A stretch of 5,630 nt of DNA from Pseudomonadales bacterium (GTDB lineage Bacteria; Pseudomonadota; Gammaproteobacteria; Pseudomonadales; UBA7239): positions 1 to 5,630 of the forward strand of contig JAGRJA010000262.1 of the NCBI GenBank assembly GCA_020443005.1, read 5' to 3'. The position numbers and the translations under genes were made by a program. Under the pieces are notes generated by a model. It was given only the letters and a program-made list of their open reading frames with translations, searched no databases and was not told where the DNA came from. Below, in pieces: positions 5,597 to 5,630 of this stretch. Positions within the stretch are counted from its first letter, which is position 1. The number at the start of each line of letters is the position of its first letter.

Positions 5597-5630
5597 TGCT
5601 TATTAATTGGGTTGTCGATAGCTTATGAGT

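Noticed and set aside
1..5630. Mobile element, phage or CRISPR origin of the cassette
   Set aside because: No transposase, integrase, terminal inverted repeats, tRNA attachment site or spaced repeats were seen, and base composition does not shift visibly between genes.

Overview
The window looks like a chromosomal accessory locus of a Gram-negative bacterium, most likely a gammaproteobacterium. This is inferred from the protein families, the moderate base composition (near 50% G+C by eye) and compact gene packing; no rRNA or other phylogenetic marker is present. No tRNA, rRNA, CRISPR array, insertion sequence or integrase was seen.

Layout. Positions 1-270 hold no convincing complete gene. 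They carry a strong A-tract/T-tract dyad (138-166) that reads best as an intrinsic terminator, with a third competing arm just downstream. Next comes a two-gene plus-strand unit: an M42-like di-metal aminopeptidase (271-1353) and, 19 bases later, a RimK-type ATP-grasp amino-acid ligase with an N-terminal RLAN domain (1373-2827). Facing it tail to tail across only 2 bases is a minus-strand gene (2830-3972) for a fusion of a GNAT acetyltransferase and a C39-like papain-fold cysteine peptidase. Behind that, also on the minus strand, is a DAACS-family dicarboxylate/amino-acid:cation symporter (4084-5400). The 111-base gap between these two minus-strand genes has a good extended -10 promoter and a leader hairpin, so the fusion gene is probably transcribed on its own. 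Positions 5401-5630 are an AT-rich, probably divergent promoter region with a 9-base direct repeat at a 21-base period; another plus-strand gene may start at the right edge.

How the genes may work together. RLAN-RimK ligases, GNAT-C39 proteins and zinc peptidases have been noted together in comparative-genomic work on ATP-grasp amidoligases, and are predicted to make and process a short peptide or a peptide-like protein modification. Here the ligase would add amino acids to an acceptor at the cost of ATP, the GNAT domain would acylate an amino group, and the two peptidases (one thiol, one metal-dependent) would trim, release or recycle the product. The symporter, which keeps the arginine that binds acidic substrates, could supply glutamate, aspartate or a dicarboxylate. 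The enzyme classes are well supported by visible motifs. The shared pathway and its product are inference. This cassette is the most interesting part of the window.
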